Source of the DNA: Gp6-AA40 sp035293405
Lineage (GTDB): Bacteria; Acidobacteriota; Vicinamibacteria; Vicinamibacterales; UBA2999
Direction of reading: 5' to 3'
DNA length: 64,000 nucleotides
Assembly (NCBI GenBank): GCA_035293405.1
Contig: DATDOE010000061.1
Coordinates: 1-64,000, forward strand
A program made the position numbers and the translations under genes. This document shows, piece by piece, positions 44,634-53,548 of the stretch; positions within the stretch are counted from its first letter, which is position 1; each line of letters opens with the position of its first letter. The notes under the pieces were generated by a model. It did not search any database. It saw only the letters and a list, made by a program, of their open reading frames with translations, and was not told the origin of the DNA.

Positions 44634-45929
44634 ATGGCTGTCGGCTCTTTCTCGTCGGGGCTCTCAGGGCTCAATGCGAACGGTCAGTATCTCAGCGTCA
44701 TCGGGAACAACCTGGCCAATATCAACACGATCGGCTTCAAGTCGAGCGCGGTGACCTTCATGGACCTGGTCAGCCAGACCGTGGGCGGCCCGAGCGCGAA
44801 CCCGATGCAGGTCGGTCTCGGCGTCGGCACGGGCTCGATCTCGCCGATCTTCAGCCAGGGCGCGATCGAGAACACGCGTGAGGCGACCAACGTCGCGATT
44901 CAGGGCAACGGTTTCTTCCTGGTGCGCGGCACCAATGGCTTGTCCTACACGCGCGCCGGGAACTTCAGCTTGAACAGCGAGGGTTCCCTCGTCACCCCCG
45001 ACGGCTACAAAGTGCAGGGATACACCGAAGTCGATCCCGTGACCGGCAGGATCGTCACCACGAGCCAGCCCACCGACATCACCGTGCCGCCAGGTGTCCT
45101 GCGCGCGCCGACGACGACGAGTATGTTCCGCACCCTGACGAATCTCGACGTCAACGCACAGGCCGGTGACACCTTCAACACGCCCGTGCAGATCTACGAC
45201 TCGATGGGCGCGACGCACGTGATGATGGTGACCTACACGCGGACGGCGGGCGGGTGGGACTTCGAGATCACTGTTCCTGGTGCCGAGGTCGTGCCGGCGT
45301 CGCTCACCCCCGCTGTGCTGGCCGCGGGCTCTGTTGCCTTCGACGGCACGGGACAAATTGTGTCGGTGACGCCGACGGCGCCCGCCGCTGGCGGTGGCGC
45401 GTTGCCCGGCATACCCATCGCCGATCTGACGTTCACCACTCCACCATGGGCGACGGGTGCGGACGCCAGCGCCATCATCTGGGACCTCGTGGATCTCAAC
45501 GACGTCGTGTCGCTGACCGGCTTCGCCTCGCCGTCGGCCACCGCATCGAAGAGCCAGAATGGCGCGGCCGCCGGGATGATCGACAGCATCAGCATCAGCG
45601 CCGACGGGTCTATCGTGGCCACGTTCGGTGCGGGACGGACCGTGTCCGTCGGCCAACTGTCGCTGGCCAGCTTCAACAATCCCAAGGGTCTGGTGAAGCT
45701 GGGGTCGAATCGCTACGGGGAGAGCCAGGCCGCCGGCATTCCGAACGTGGGAACTGCGGGCACAGGTGGACGCGGCACGTTGATCGGCTCGGCGCTCGAG
45801 CAGTCCAACGTCGACATCGCCCAGGAGTTCACGCAGATGATTCTCGCGCAGCGCGGTTATCAGGCGAACTCAAAGACGATCACCGTGTCTGACGAGCTGC
45901 TCGTCGATACGCTGAACCTGAAGCGGTAA
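44634..45929 (+). CDS. flgE: flagellar hook protein FlgE
   Basis: 431 residues, the hook subunit. N-terminal SSGLSGLNANGQYLSVIGNN and LANINTIGFKSSAVTF, then GNGFFLVRGTNGLSYTRAGNF, a variable middle with D-loop, and C-terminal LEQSNVDIAQEFTQMILAQR and GYQANSKTITVSDELL are the FlgE signature. It is preceded by flgD without a gap. The stop is followed within six bases by an inverted repeat array. Confidence 0.96.
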   Translation: MAVGSFSSGLSGLNANGQYLSVIGNNLANINTIGFKSSAVTFMDLVSQTVGGPSANPMQVGLGVGTGSISPIFSQGAIENTREATNVAIQGNGFFLVRGTNGLSYTRAGNFSLNSEGSLVTPDGYKVQGYTEVDPVTGRIVTTSQPTDITVPPGVLRAPTTTSMFRTLTNLDVNAQAGDTFNTPVQIYDSMGATHVMMVTYTRTAGGWDFEITVPGAEVVPASLTPAVLAAGSVAFDGTGQIVSVTPTAPAAGGGALPGIPIADLTFTTPPWATGADASAIIWDLVDLNDVVSLTGFASPSATASKSQNGAAAGMIDSISISADGSIVATFGAGRTVSVGQLSLASFNNPKGLVKLGSNRYGESQAAGIPNVGTAGTGGRGTLIGSALEQSNVDIAQEFTQMILAQRGYQANSKTITVSDELLVDTLNLKR

Positions 45930-45934
45930 CTTAG

Positions 45935-46027
45935 TCGGTTGGTGGTTCGTGGTTGGTGGTTCTTGGCATCGTTGGCCATTGACCACCGACCACTGATTAC
46001 TGACTACGAACCACGAACCACGAACCT
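45935..46027. repeat. inverted GGTTGGT/GGTTCGT arrays between flgE and fliK
   Basis: Left arm GGTTGGTGGTTCGTGGTTGG (45936 on), right arm ACTACGAACCACGAACCACG and AACC (to 46025), inverted around a core with a GACCACCGACC piece. It fills the 101-base gap between the two genes and ends four bases before the fliK ATG. Confidence 0.88.
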
Positions 46028-46030
46028 AAG

Positions 46031-47593
46031 ATGCAGATGGACATTTCGTTGGGCGCGGCGGTCTCCGCCGCCGCGCCATCACCCGACGCCTCGTGTGCGT
46101 CCGCGGAAGTGCCCGCGAGCGCATCAGACATTTTCGCCGCGCTCCTGGACGAGGCGGCGGGCACGTCTCGTCAATCGACGTCAGCCGTCAAGGCCGACGA
46201 GGACGCGGTCGATGAACAGGCCGTGTGGACGATGCCGAATCTGTCGTTCATGGATGCGTTTGTGCCTGTCGCGCCGAAGCCGCGCGGCGGCGAAGGCGGA
46301 CCTTCCGTCTCCGATACGCCGGCAGGAGAAGACTCCCTCACGCGCGCCGGAACACGTGGCACAGCGGTAGCGACGGGCGAGATCGTGAAGGACGCAATCG
46401 CGGCCGCAGGCCTGCCCGTGCAGGCGGCAGATACGATTGGCGAGTACATTGCCACGGCAGCAGCCGAAGGCGGGGCAGCCACCGAAGAAGCGACGATGGT
46501 TGAAGGTGTGGCAGCGGCCGAGGCGATAATGGCCGACGCCAGGACAGCCCGCGCACCCGCACAAGATGCGACGGCGTCGATCGATGTCGCCCCAACGCCG
46601 GGCGCAGCCACGTCGAGCGCCGGCTCGCCGACGGGCGAGGCGCGCGGCAGACGCGAGATCGTCGACGACAAGCAGCCGCACGCTGCACCGGCGAATGATG
46701 CGGCGCCGGCCTCGAAGGTCGATGATGCCGCACCGGCCTCGAACGCGGCTCGAGCGTCCAGGCCGTCACGCGGCGAGCACACCAAGCCTGAGCACAAAGC
46801 GGGCGTGGCACTGGCCGCGGCGCTGGCCGGCGCGCAAGCGACGACGGCCGCGGCTCCGATCGCTGACGCCGCGCAGGCGTCCGCTCGCACGGCGCTCGTG
46901 GCCGATGTGCAGAATCCGGGAGGGACAGCCGCGCGTTTTGCTCGCGCAGTCGAGCGCGCTGCCGCACTCACAGTCACTGAACCGAGCGAGGGCGCCGCTG
47001 CCACAAGTGCGGCGCCGGCCGGCCAGAGTGGTGAACAGTCGCCGCCGTTTGGCGAATCGGTGCCTGACCAGACGGCCGAGCGGTTCGGATCGGTGCGTCA
47101 GGCCGCGATCGGCGGCATGACGTTCACGATCACGGCCCCCACGTCCATCGACGCGCGGACGATCGCGACGGCGATGGCTGGCGCCACGCACGCCGCGGAC
47201 GCCGCACCGGGCTCGATTCCCGAGCGCGATGTCGTGGCGCAACTCGTCCACTCGATGCGGCTGCAGTTCCGTGACGGCATCGGCGAAGCGATCGTCAAGC
47301 TCAAGCCGGAGCATCTGGGGTCGGTCCAGGTGTCACTGCGCATCGAGAATGGCGCGGTCAGGGCCACGGTGCAGGCCGAGATGCCCGCGGTTCGACAGTG
47401 GCTCGAGTCCCAGCAAGAGACGTTGAAGAACAGCCTCGCCGACCAGGGTCTTCGCCTCGAACGCTTCGTCGTGGAGCCGGACGGCGAGCGTCGGGAGGCA
47501 CAGCGCGACGCCGAACGTCAGCGGCAACAACGGCGCCGGCATCATCGCCGCGAAGGGTCGGCAGACCAGCCAGTATTCGAGGTCCTGGCATAA
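46031..47593 (+). CDS. fliK: flagellar hook-length control protein FliK
   Basis: 520 residues. A long Ala/Pro-rich, low-complexity N-terminal ruler region is followed by the conserved C-terminal domain (about residues 400-490): GIGEAIVKLKPEHLGSVQVS with the LxPxxLGxVxV core, RATVQAEMPAVRQWLESQQE and SLADQGLRLERFVVE. It ends in an Arg/His-rich tail. It controls hook length and switches export specificity by contacting FlhB. The Ala-rich part is typical of FliK and diverges fast. Confidence 0.9.
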   Translation: MQMDISLGAAVSAAAPSPDASCASAEVPASASDIFAALLDEAAGTSRQSTSAVKADEDAVDEQAVWTMPNLSFMDAFVPVAPKPRGGEGGPSVSDTPAGEDSLTRAGTRGTAVATGEIVKDAIAAAGLPVQAADTIGEYIATAAAEGGAATEEATMVEGVAAAEAIMADARTARAPAQDATASIDVAPTPGAATSSAGSPTGEARGRREIVDDKQPHAAPANDAAPASKVDDAAPASNAARASRPSRGEHTKPEHKAGVALAAALAGAQATTAAAPIADAAQASARTALVADVQNPGGTAARFARAVERAAALTVTEPSEGAAATSAAPAGQSGEQSPPFGESVPDQTAERFGSVRQAAIGGMTFTITAPTSIDARTIATAMAGATHAADAAPGSIPERDVVAQLVHSMRLQFRDGIGEAIVKLKPEHLGSVQVSLRIENGAVRATVQAEMPAVRQWLESQQETLKNSLADQGLRLERFVVEPDGERREAQRDAERQRQQRRRHHRREGSADQPVFEVLA

Positions 47594-47603
47594 CGATGAC
47601 GGT

Positions 47604-47624
47604 GGGCCGACACGTCGTCGGCCC
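47604..47624 (+). terminator. hairpin after fliK
   Basis: Perfect 8-bp stem GGGCCGAC/GTCGGCCC with a 5-base loop, ten bases after the fliK stop. There is no clear U-tract, so it may be a weak or factor-dependent terminator separating two transcription units. Confidence 0.4.
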
Positions 47625-47693
47625 CGCGTCCGTTCCCTCACGCCAGCCCCGTGATAAACCGCTGATTTCCGGTGGTTTCGGCGTCTACCCTCC

Positions 47694-47708
47694 GGTACTC
47701 CGCTTGCT
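47694..47708 (+). promoter_or_regulatory. sigma54-like site before fliL
   Basis: GGTAC-TCCGC-TTGCT, the same pattern as upstream of flgB (GG-N10-GC spacing and exact TTGCT). The predicted start near 47719 would leave only about six bases before the fliL ATG and exclude the GGTAGGG ribosome-binding site, which weakens the call. Confidence 0.35.
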
Positions 47709-47724
47709 CCGGTAGGGCACGACT

Positions 47725-48228
47725 ATGTCAGACGCCAAAGAAAAGACTGAGAAGGCCGACGCGCCCGTCGCGACCAAGAAAAAGAAATCGAAGCTCATAC
47801 CGATCCTGCTCACCCTGAGCCTCGTGGTTCTCGGGGGCGGCGGTGCCGGCGCGTACTGGTACTTCGGCCATCGTCCCGTTCAGGAGGGGGCGGCCGCGGA
47901 ACCCGAGCCTGCTCCTCCGTCAGGCATCGTGGAGCTGGAGCCGTTCGTGGTGAATCTCGCCGACACGGGCGGCCAGCGTTTCCTCCGTGTGTCGATGCGG
48001 CTCCTCACCTATACCGAAGAACAGGCCACAGAGATGAAGGAAGACGCCGTTTCGAAAGCGAAGCTTCGCTCCGCGGTCCTCGAGCTCCTCTCCATGCAGC
48101 TGGCCGAGCCTCTCGTCACGCCCGAGGGGAAGGCGGAGCTGAAGAAGGCCATCGCCGAACGCGCGGCCCATGCAGTGCACGACCTGAAGGTGACTGATGT
48201 CCTCTTTGTCGAATTCGTCGTCCAGTAA
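47725..48228 (+). CDS. fliL: flagellar basal body-associated protein FliL
   Basis: 167 residues. Short Lys-rich cytoplasmic N-terminus, one membrane segment (LIPILLTLSLVVLGGGGAGA), a Pro/Glu linker, then the periplasmic FliL domain (VELEPFVVNLADTGGQRFLR; SMRLLTYTEEQATEMKED; VTDVLFVEFVVQ). FliL sits around the stators and supports torque. First gene after a hairpin and a sigma54-like site. Confidence 0.92.
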   Translation: MSDAKEKTEKADAPVATKKKKSKLIPILLTLSLVVLGGGGAGAYWYFGHRPVQEGAAAEPEPAPPSGIVELEPFVVNLADTGGQRFLRVSMRLLTYTEEQATEMKEDAVSKAKLRSAVLELLSMQLAEPLVTPEGKAELKKAIAERAAHAVHDLKVTDVLFVEFVVQ

Positions 48229-48484
48229 CCCCGGGCTCGTTCCGCTGAGCGACGTCGTCTGTCACGTTGACGTGCTGCTCGGTACGGCGACCGTGTCGGT
48301 GCGCGACTGCCTGCACTGGAAGAAGAACAGCATCATCCGCCTGCGGGAGGTGGCAGGGTCGGACATGCAGGTGACGATCAACGGCGTGCCGGTCGCGACC
48401 GGCGAGGTCGTGATCATCGACGACAGCACGGCGGTGCGCGTGACCGAGATCCTCGAGCCGCCGAGCTCCGAGTCGGCGTCGTGA
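48197..48484 (+). CDS. fliN: flagellar motor switch protein FliN (short form)
   Basis: 95 residues: a short N-terminus and one SpoA/FliN domain (LSDVVCHVDVLLGTATVSVR; INGVPVATGEVVIIDDSTAV; RVTEIL). The start lies 32 bases inside fliL, with GAAGGTG upstream. A second FliN/FliY-type gene occurs at 57154, so this cluster encodes two. In the C-ring FliN binds FliM and FliH. Confidence 0.9.
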   Translation: MSSLSNSSSSNPGLVPLSDVVCHVDVLLGTATVSVRDCLHWKKNSIIRLREVAGSDMQVTINGVPVATGEVVIIDDSTAVRVTEILEPPSSESAS

Positions 48485-48753
48485 ACGCATTCCTCGCCAT
48501 GGCCATCGTGCTGGGCGTCATGGGCGCTCTGGCGTGGCTGGTGCGCCGCGGTCCGTTCGCGAAGTTCGTCGCGAAGAACCGGCCGGTCGCCGTCGAGACC
48601 GCCATTCCGCTCGGCGAGCGGCGCTCGCTCGTGATCGTCACGGTCGAAGGCCGGCGCCTGCTGCTTGGCATGACGCCGACAACGGTCTCACTGGTCACCG
48701 AGCTCCGTGCCGGCGCGCAGGCCACTGAGCTCCGTTCCGAGGTCCAGCCATGA
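48481..48753 (+). CDS. fliO: flagellar biosynthesis protein FliO
   Basis: 90 residues. GTG start overlapping fliN by four bases. N-terminal membrane segment (AMAIVLGVMGALAWLV), then a cytoplasmic domain with VETAIPLGERRSLVIVTVEG and RRLLLGMTPTTVSLV, the usual FliO pattern. It helps assemble the FliP ring. Overlap with fliP suggests translational coupling. Confidence 0.88.
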   Translation: MNAFLAMAIVLGVMGALAWLVRRGPFAKFVAKNRPVAVETAIPLGERRSLVIVTVEGRRLLLGMTPTTVSLVTELRAGAQATELRSEVQP

Positions 48754-49412
48754 ACAACCTGGATCTCAACGTAAACGGAATCGGCACGATCTCGGCGCCA
48801 CTTCAAGTCGTCCTTCTGCTGACGCTGTTGTCGTTCCTGCCGGCGATCCTGGTGACGATGACCGCGTTCACGCGAATCACGATCATCTTTCACTTCCTGA
48901 GACAGGCGCTGGGTACGCAGGAGACGCCGTCCAATCAGATTCTGATCGGCCTCTCCATCTTCCTGACGATGTTCATCATGGCTCCGGTCGGGGCGCGGAT
49001 CAACGAGGTGGCGCTCGAGCCGGCGATGGCCGGCAAGATCAGCGTGACGCAAGCGCTCTCGCTCGGCGCGCCGCCACTCCGGGACTTCATGCTCAAGCAG
49101 ACCCGCGAGACCGACCTGGCACTGTTCATCGAGTTGAGCAAGGTGACGAAGCCGAAGACGGCGGCGGAGCTGCCGATGACGGTCGTGATCCCCGCCTACA
49201 TCATCTCGGAGCTGAAGACCGGCTTCCAGATGGGGTTCTTCCTCTTCATACCCTTCCTCCTCATTGACCTCGTCGTGTCCACGACGCTGCTGTCGATGGG
49301 CATGATGCAGCTGCCGCCGGCGATGGTGTCGCTGCCGTTCAAGATCCTGCTGTTCGTGATGATCGACGGCTGGAACCTGCTGGTGGGATCCATCGTGCGG
49401 AGCTTTACCTGA
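48750..49412 (+). CDS. fliP: flagellar export gate protein FliP
   Basis: 220 residues with four membrane segments. FliP motifs: SFLPAILVTMTAFTRITIIF, LGTQETPSNQILIGLSIFLT, LSMGMMQLPPAMVSLPFKIL and FVMIDGWNLLVGSI. It lacks the cleavable signal peptide of many FliP proteins and begins close to the mature form. Core of the export gate with FliQ and FliR. Confidence 0.95.
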   Translation: MNNLDLNVNGIGTISAPLQVVLLLTLLSFLPAILVTMTAFTRITIIFHFLRQALGTQETPSNQILIGLSIFLTMFIMAPVGARINEVALEPAMAGKISVTQALSLGAPPLRDFMLKQTRETDLALFIELSKVTKPKTAAELPMTVVIPAYIISELKTGFQMGFFLFIPFLLIDLVVSTTLLSMGMMQLPPAMVSLPFKILLFVMIDGWNLLVGSIVRSFT

Positions 49413-49415
49413 GCC

Positions 49416-49685
49416 ATGCCGGAAGCCCTCATAGTCGGCGTGGTGCGGCAGGCCATTGAAGTGGCCATCATGGTCAGCCTGCCGATGCTGCTGGCCGGCC
49501 TGATCGCGGGCGTGCTGGTCAGCGTGTTCCAGACCGTCACCTCGATTCAGGACAACGTGCTGGCGTTCATCCCGCGCGCGGCCGCGATCTTCGGCGTCTT
49601 CGCGCTGACCTTCCCCTGGATCCTCCGGGTCGTGACTGGTTTCTCAGCCGATCTGATTACCCACCTGCCGGAGTACATCCGGTGA
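49416..49685 (+). CDS. fliQ: flagellar export gate protein FliQ
   Basis: 89 residues, two membrane segments. AIEVAIMVSLPMLLAGLIAG and VSVFQTVTSIQDNVLAFIPR are the FliQ signature (with SIQDNVL in place of the common TQIQEQTL). It packs around FliP/FliR. Overlaps fliR by four bases. Confidence 0.95.
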   Translation: MPEALIVGVVRQAIEVAIMVSLPMLLAGLIAGVLVSVFQTVTSIQDNVLAFIPRAAAIFGVFALTFPWILRVVTGFSADLITHLPEYIR

Positions 49686-50440
49686 TCGACCTGTCGGCGG
49701 TCGTCCGCTTCGCGCTGTTGCTGGTTCGTCCCGGTATGGTGGTGCTGGTGGCGCCGGCGTTCGGCGGCACCTACGCGCCGATGCCGATCAAGATTGCGCT
49801 CACGGCGCTGCTGGCGGTGACGCTGGCGCCGTCGGTCGTGGTCCCCATCGCCTCGAACGACGTCGCGCTCGCGCTGTTCGTGGCGCGCGAGGTGGTGATC
49901 GGCCTGGCGATCGCGATGGCCGTGCAAGCGCTCATCGGCGCCGCGGAGCTGGCCGGACACCTGACCGGCTTTCAGATTGGCTTCTCCCACGGCGCGATGA
50001 TCGACCCGGTCAGCGGTGTGCGCAATCCGGTCGTGACGGCGCTCTATGGGCTGCTCACGCTCCTCACGTTCTTCGCCATCAACGGTCATCACGAACTGCT
50101 CCGCGCCCTCGCGGTCTCGTACACGAAGCTGCCGATCGGGCCCGGCCACATCGACGCGTCCATCCTGACGAGCGTCCGCGAGTTTCTCGGCATCATCTTC
50201 ATGGTCGGCACGCGGCTGGCCGCCCCGGTCATCGTCGTCCTGTTGATCGTCGAGCTCGCCGTCGGCCTGATCTCGCGCTCGGCGCCGGCGCTCCACTTCA
50301 TGATCATCGGCTACCCGGTGCGCCTCATCGTCGGCCTCACCGTGCTGGCGATGATGGTGGCGACCGTCCCCGCGGTCACCAACTCCGCGGTCTCACGCGT
50401 CATCGGCATCGGCCTCGACCTGGCCGCGGCGTTCAAGTAG
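49682..50440 (+). CDS. fliR: flagellar export gate protein FliR
   Basis: 252 residues with about six membrane segments. FLLVRPGM-like start (VRFALLLVRPGMVVLVAPAF), FVAREVVIGLAIAMAVQALI, LTGFQIGFSHGAMIDPVSGV and VVLLIVELAVGLISRSAPAL are family motifs. Completes the FliPQR gate; flhB follows after six bases. Confidence 0.94.
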   Translation: MIDLSAVVRFALLLVRPGMVVLVAPAFGGTYAPMPIKIALTALLAVTLAPSVVVPIASNDVALALFVAREVVIGLAIAMAVQALIGAAELAGHLTGFQIGFSHGAMIDPVSGVRNPVVTALYGLLTLLTFFAINGHHELLRALAVSYTKLPIGPGHIDASILTSVREFLGIIFMVGTRLAAPVIVVLLIVELAVGLISRSAPALHFMIIGYPVRLIVGLTVLAMMVATVPAVTNSAVSRVIGIGLDLAAAFK

Positions 50441-50446
50441 GGCGCG

Positions 50447-51511
50447 ATGTCGCAGGAGAAAACAGAACAACCGACAGGGAAACGCCTTCAGGACGCCCGC
50501 GAGAAGGGGCAGGTCGCGCGCAGCCGCGATCTCGCGCTGGCGGCGGCATCGGTCGCGGCGACGATCGCGGTCGCGAAGATGGGCGGCCGTCTGGCCACGG
50601 GGATGGCCGAGCGGCTCTCCCGGGACCTCGCGCACTTCGGTGACACGCCGCTCAAGGCGATCACCGCCGGCGACATCAACGGCCGCGTGATCGAAGGCGC
50701 CGGATTGATTGCGCTGCTGGTCTGGCCGATCGCGCTCGCCACGATGACGGTGGGCGTCGCGATGCACGGCTTGCAGGGCGGCTGGTCGTTCGCGCCGGAG
50801 GCGTTGCAGTTCAGTTGGAGCCGGCTCAATCCCGCGAGCGGCATGAAGCGCTTCGGCCTGATGAAGGGCGGCGTGGAGACGATCAAGGCGATCGTCTCGG
50901 TGTCGATGATTACCTACCTCGCGTGGAACATCACCGACGCGGTGATGGCCGACGCGGTGCGGCTGGCGTGGCAGACGCCGCTCACCGCGGCCATCCTCGC
51001 GTGGAACTACGCGGACTCGCTCCTGTGGCGCGTGGCCTGGGGCCTCGGCATCCTCTCGCTCGCCGACTACGGTCTCCAGAAGTACCGCCACACCTCGTCC
51101 CTGAAGATGAGCAAGCAGGAGATCAGGGACGAGCACCGTATGGCCGAGGGGAGCCCGGAGAACAAGAAGCGCGTCCGCCGGGCGCAGATGGAGATGTCCC
51201 GCCGCCGGATGATGCGCGACGTCTCGCGGGCGACCGTCGTCATCACCAACCCGACCCACTTCGCCGTGGCGCTGGAATACCGGCGCGAGAAGATGGCCGC
51301 GCCGATCGTGCTCGCCAAGGGCATCGACGAGGTCGCGCTCCGCATCCGTGAGGAAGCCCGCTCGCACGGGATTCCGATCATCGAGAACAAGGCGCTCGCG
51401 CAGACGCTCTACCGCACCGCCGAGATCGGCGACACGATTCCGGCCCCGCTCTTCGGCGCCGTCGCCGAGGTGCTCGCCTATCTCGTTCGCATCAAGCAGC
51501 TGATGTTGTGA
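50447..51511 (+). CDS. flhB: flagellar export switch protein FlhB
   Basis: 354 residues. Start QEKTEQPTGKRLQDAREKGQ (the FlhB EKTEx(P/A)TxKR(L)xDAREKG motif), four membrane segments, then the cytoplasmic domain with the autocleavage site NPTH in VVITNPTHFAVALEY. It ends IPAPLFGAVAEVLAYLVRI. It switches substrate class after contact with FliK. Confidence 0.96.
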   Translation: MSQEKTEQPTGKRLQDAREKGQVARSRDLALAAASVAATIAVAKMGGRLATGMAERLSRDLAHFGDTPLKAITAGDINGRVIEGAGLIALLVWPIALATMTVGVAMHGLQGGWSFAPEALQFSWSRLNPASGMKRFGLMKGGVETIKAIVSVSMITYLAWNITDAVMADAVRLAWQTPLTAAILAWNYADSLLWRVAWGLGILSLADYGLQKYRHTSSLKMSKQEIRDEHRMAEGSPENKKRVRRAQMEMSRRRMMRDVSRATVVITNPTHFAVALEYRREKMAAPIVLAKGIDEVALRIREEARSHGIPIIENKALAQTLYRTAEIGDTIPAPLFGAVAEVLAYLVRIKQLML

Positions 51512-53547
51512 CTATGGCCACCACGCCCTCGACCGTCCATCGCGTCAGCCATCTGATCGCGCCCATCGCGGTACTGGCAGTCGTGCTCCTGATGATCGTC
51601 CCGCTGCCGACGATGCTGCTCGACCTGCTGCTCTCGGTCGACATCGGGCTCGCGGTCGTGCTGCTGCTGACGGCGATTTACGTGAAGTCGCCGGTGGAGT
51701 TTTCGGTCTTCCCGTCGCTGCTGCTCCTGCTCACGCTGATCCGGCTGTCGCTCAACGTCGCGGCGACGCGGCTCGTCCTGCTGAATGGCGCCGATGGCGT
51801 GGAAGCCGCCGGCAGCGTGGTGATGGCCTTCGGCCAGTTCGTCGTCGGCGGCAACTTCGTCGTCGGCATCGTGGTGTTCCTGGTGCTGATCGCCATTCAG
51901 TACATCGTCATCAACCACGGCGCAGTCCGCATCTCGGAGGTCACAGCCCGGTTTACCCTCGACGCGTTGCCCGGCCGCCAGATGGCCATCGACGCGGATC
52001 TGTCGTCGGGCGCGATCACCGAGAAAGACGCGCGCGAGCGCCGCGACCGGCTGCGCCGGGAGGCGGACTTCTACGGCGCGATGGACGGCGCCATCCGCTT
52101 CACCCAGCGCGATGCGCTGGCCGCGGTCCTCATTACCGGCGTCAACATCGTCGCCGGACTCATCATCGGCGTGTTTCAGCACAATCTCGATCTGGCGACG
52201 GCGGCAGAGACCTACACCATCCTGACGGTCGGTGAAGGCCTGGTCACGTCGATCCCCGCGCTGCTCGTGTCGATGGCCGGCGCCTTGATCACGACCCGCG
52301 CGGCGGCGGAGTCACACCTCGGCGAGGAAGTCGCTGTGCAGCTGCTCGGTCGTTCGCGTCCGCTTGGCGTGGCCGCCGGCGTACTCCTGTTCATGGCCGC
52401 CATTCCTGGCTTGCCCAAGCTCCCGTTCATCGTCGTCGCGGCACTGCTCGGAGCGGCGGCATATGCCGTGCGAGTACGACCCGCGCCAGATGAGGATCCC
52501 TCGACGCTGACGCCGGCCGCCGATTCGGGGGAGCCCACGATTGGCGTCGATCCACTCGGTGTCGATGTGGGGTACGCGCTCGTCGGCCTCGTCGACGAGC
52601 GGCAGAACGGCACGCTGCTCACGCGGGTTCGCGCGATTCGCAAGCAGATTGCCAACGAGACCGGTCTCGTCGTGCCACCGGTGCGGATCGCCGACAACCT
52701 GCAGCTCGGTCCTCGCGGCTACAGCATTCTCGTGAAGGGCACGGAAGTCGCGCGCGGCGAGTTGTATGCCGAGCGGCTCCTGGCGATCAACCCGGGTTCG
52801 GTGACCAAGCCGCTCGAAGGCACGCAGACACGCGAGCCGGCGTTTGGCTTGCCGGCGATCTGGATCGCGCAGGACCAGCGTGATATGGCCACGGCCGCGG
52901 GCTACACCGTTGTCGATGCCACCACGGCGCTCTCCACACATCTTTCAGAGACGATCCGCGCATTCCTGCCGGATCTGCTGACCCGCCAGCAAGTGAAGGA
53001 GATGGTTGACATCGTCGCCCAGACTTCGCCGAGGCTGATCGAGGATCTGGTGCCCAAGGTCGTGTCGCTGGGCGAGATTCAGCGCGTGCTCAAGCAGCTC
53101 CTGCGAGAGCGCGTCCCGGTGAAGGATCTTCCGACCATTCTCGAAGCCATCGCCGACGCGGCGATGGTGACCAAGGATCCGGACGCGATCAACGAGGCGG
53201 TCAGGAGCGCGATGGGCCGGGCGATTTGCCGGCCGTATCAGACCGAGAAGGGGGAGCTGCCGGTCATCGGCGTGACCCCGGCGTTGGAAGAGCGACTGCT
53301 GGCGTCGCTGGTCCGGACGGAGCAAGGTGCAGTTCTGGCCCTCGACCCCCAACAAGCCCAGAGCATTGCGAGCCGGATTGCCCGCGCCCTCGAACAAGCC
53401 GTGGCACAGCCTGTGCTGTTGTGCTCTCCAACGCTCCGGCCACACCTCTGGCGATTGTTTGCGCGAGTGCTTCCCCACTTAGGGGTGCTCTCGCACAACG
53501 AGGTCCCGGCGCACATCGCGGTCGTGTCCGTGGCGACCCTGGACTGA
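51508..53547 (+). CDS. flhA: flagellar export gate protein FlhA
   Basis: 679 residues. Eight membrane segments in the first half, including the conserved loop with RISEVTARFTLDALPGRQMA and IDADLSSGAITEKDARERR; then a long cytoplasmic domain forming the nonameric ring (VDPLGVDVGYALVGLV, PPVRIADNLQLGPRGYSILV, VKEMVDIVAQTSPRLIEDLV). Start GTG at 51508 overlaps flhB by four bases; ATG at 51514 is an alternative. Confidence 0.96.
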   Translation: MTMATTPSTVHRVSHLIAPIAVLAVVLLMIVPLPTMLLDLLLSVDIGLAVVLLLTAIYVKSPVEFSVFPSLLLLLTLIRLSLNVAATRLVLLNGADGVEAAGSVVMAFGQFVVGGNFVVGIVVFLVLIAIQYIVINHGAVRISEVTARFTLDALPGRQMAIDADLSSGAITEKDARERRDRLRREADFYGAMDGAIRFTQRDALAAVLITGVNIVAGLIIGVFQHNLDLATAAETYTILTVGEGLVTSIPALLVSMAGALITTRAAAESHLGEEVAVQLLGRSRPLGVAAGVLLFMAAIPGLPKLPFIVVAALLGAAAYAVRVRPAPDEDPSTLTPAADSGEPTIGVDPLGVDVGYALVGLVDERQNGTLLTRVRAIRKQIANETGLVVPPVRIADNLQLGPRGYSILVKGTEVARGELYAERLLAINPGSVTKPLEGTQTREPAFGLPAIWIAQDQRDMATAAGYTVVDATTALSTHLSETIRAFLPDLLTRQQVKEMVDIVAQTSPRLIEDLVPKVVSLGEIQRVLKQLLRERVPVKDLPTILEAIADAAMVTKDPDAINEAVRSAMGRAICRPYQTEKGELPVIGVTPALEERLLASLVRTEQGAVLALDPQQAQSIASRIARALEQAVAQPVLLCSPTLRPHLWRLFARVLPHLGVLSHNEVPAHIAVVSVATLD

Positions 53548-53548
53548 C

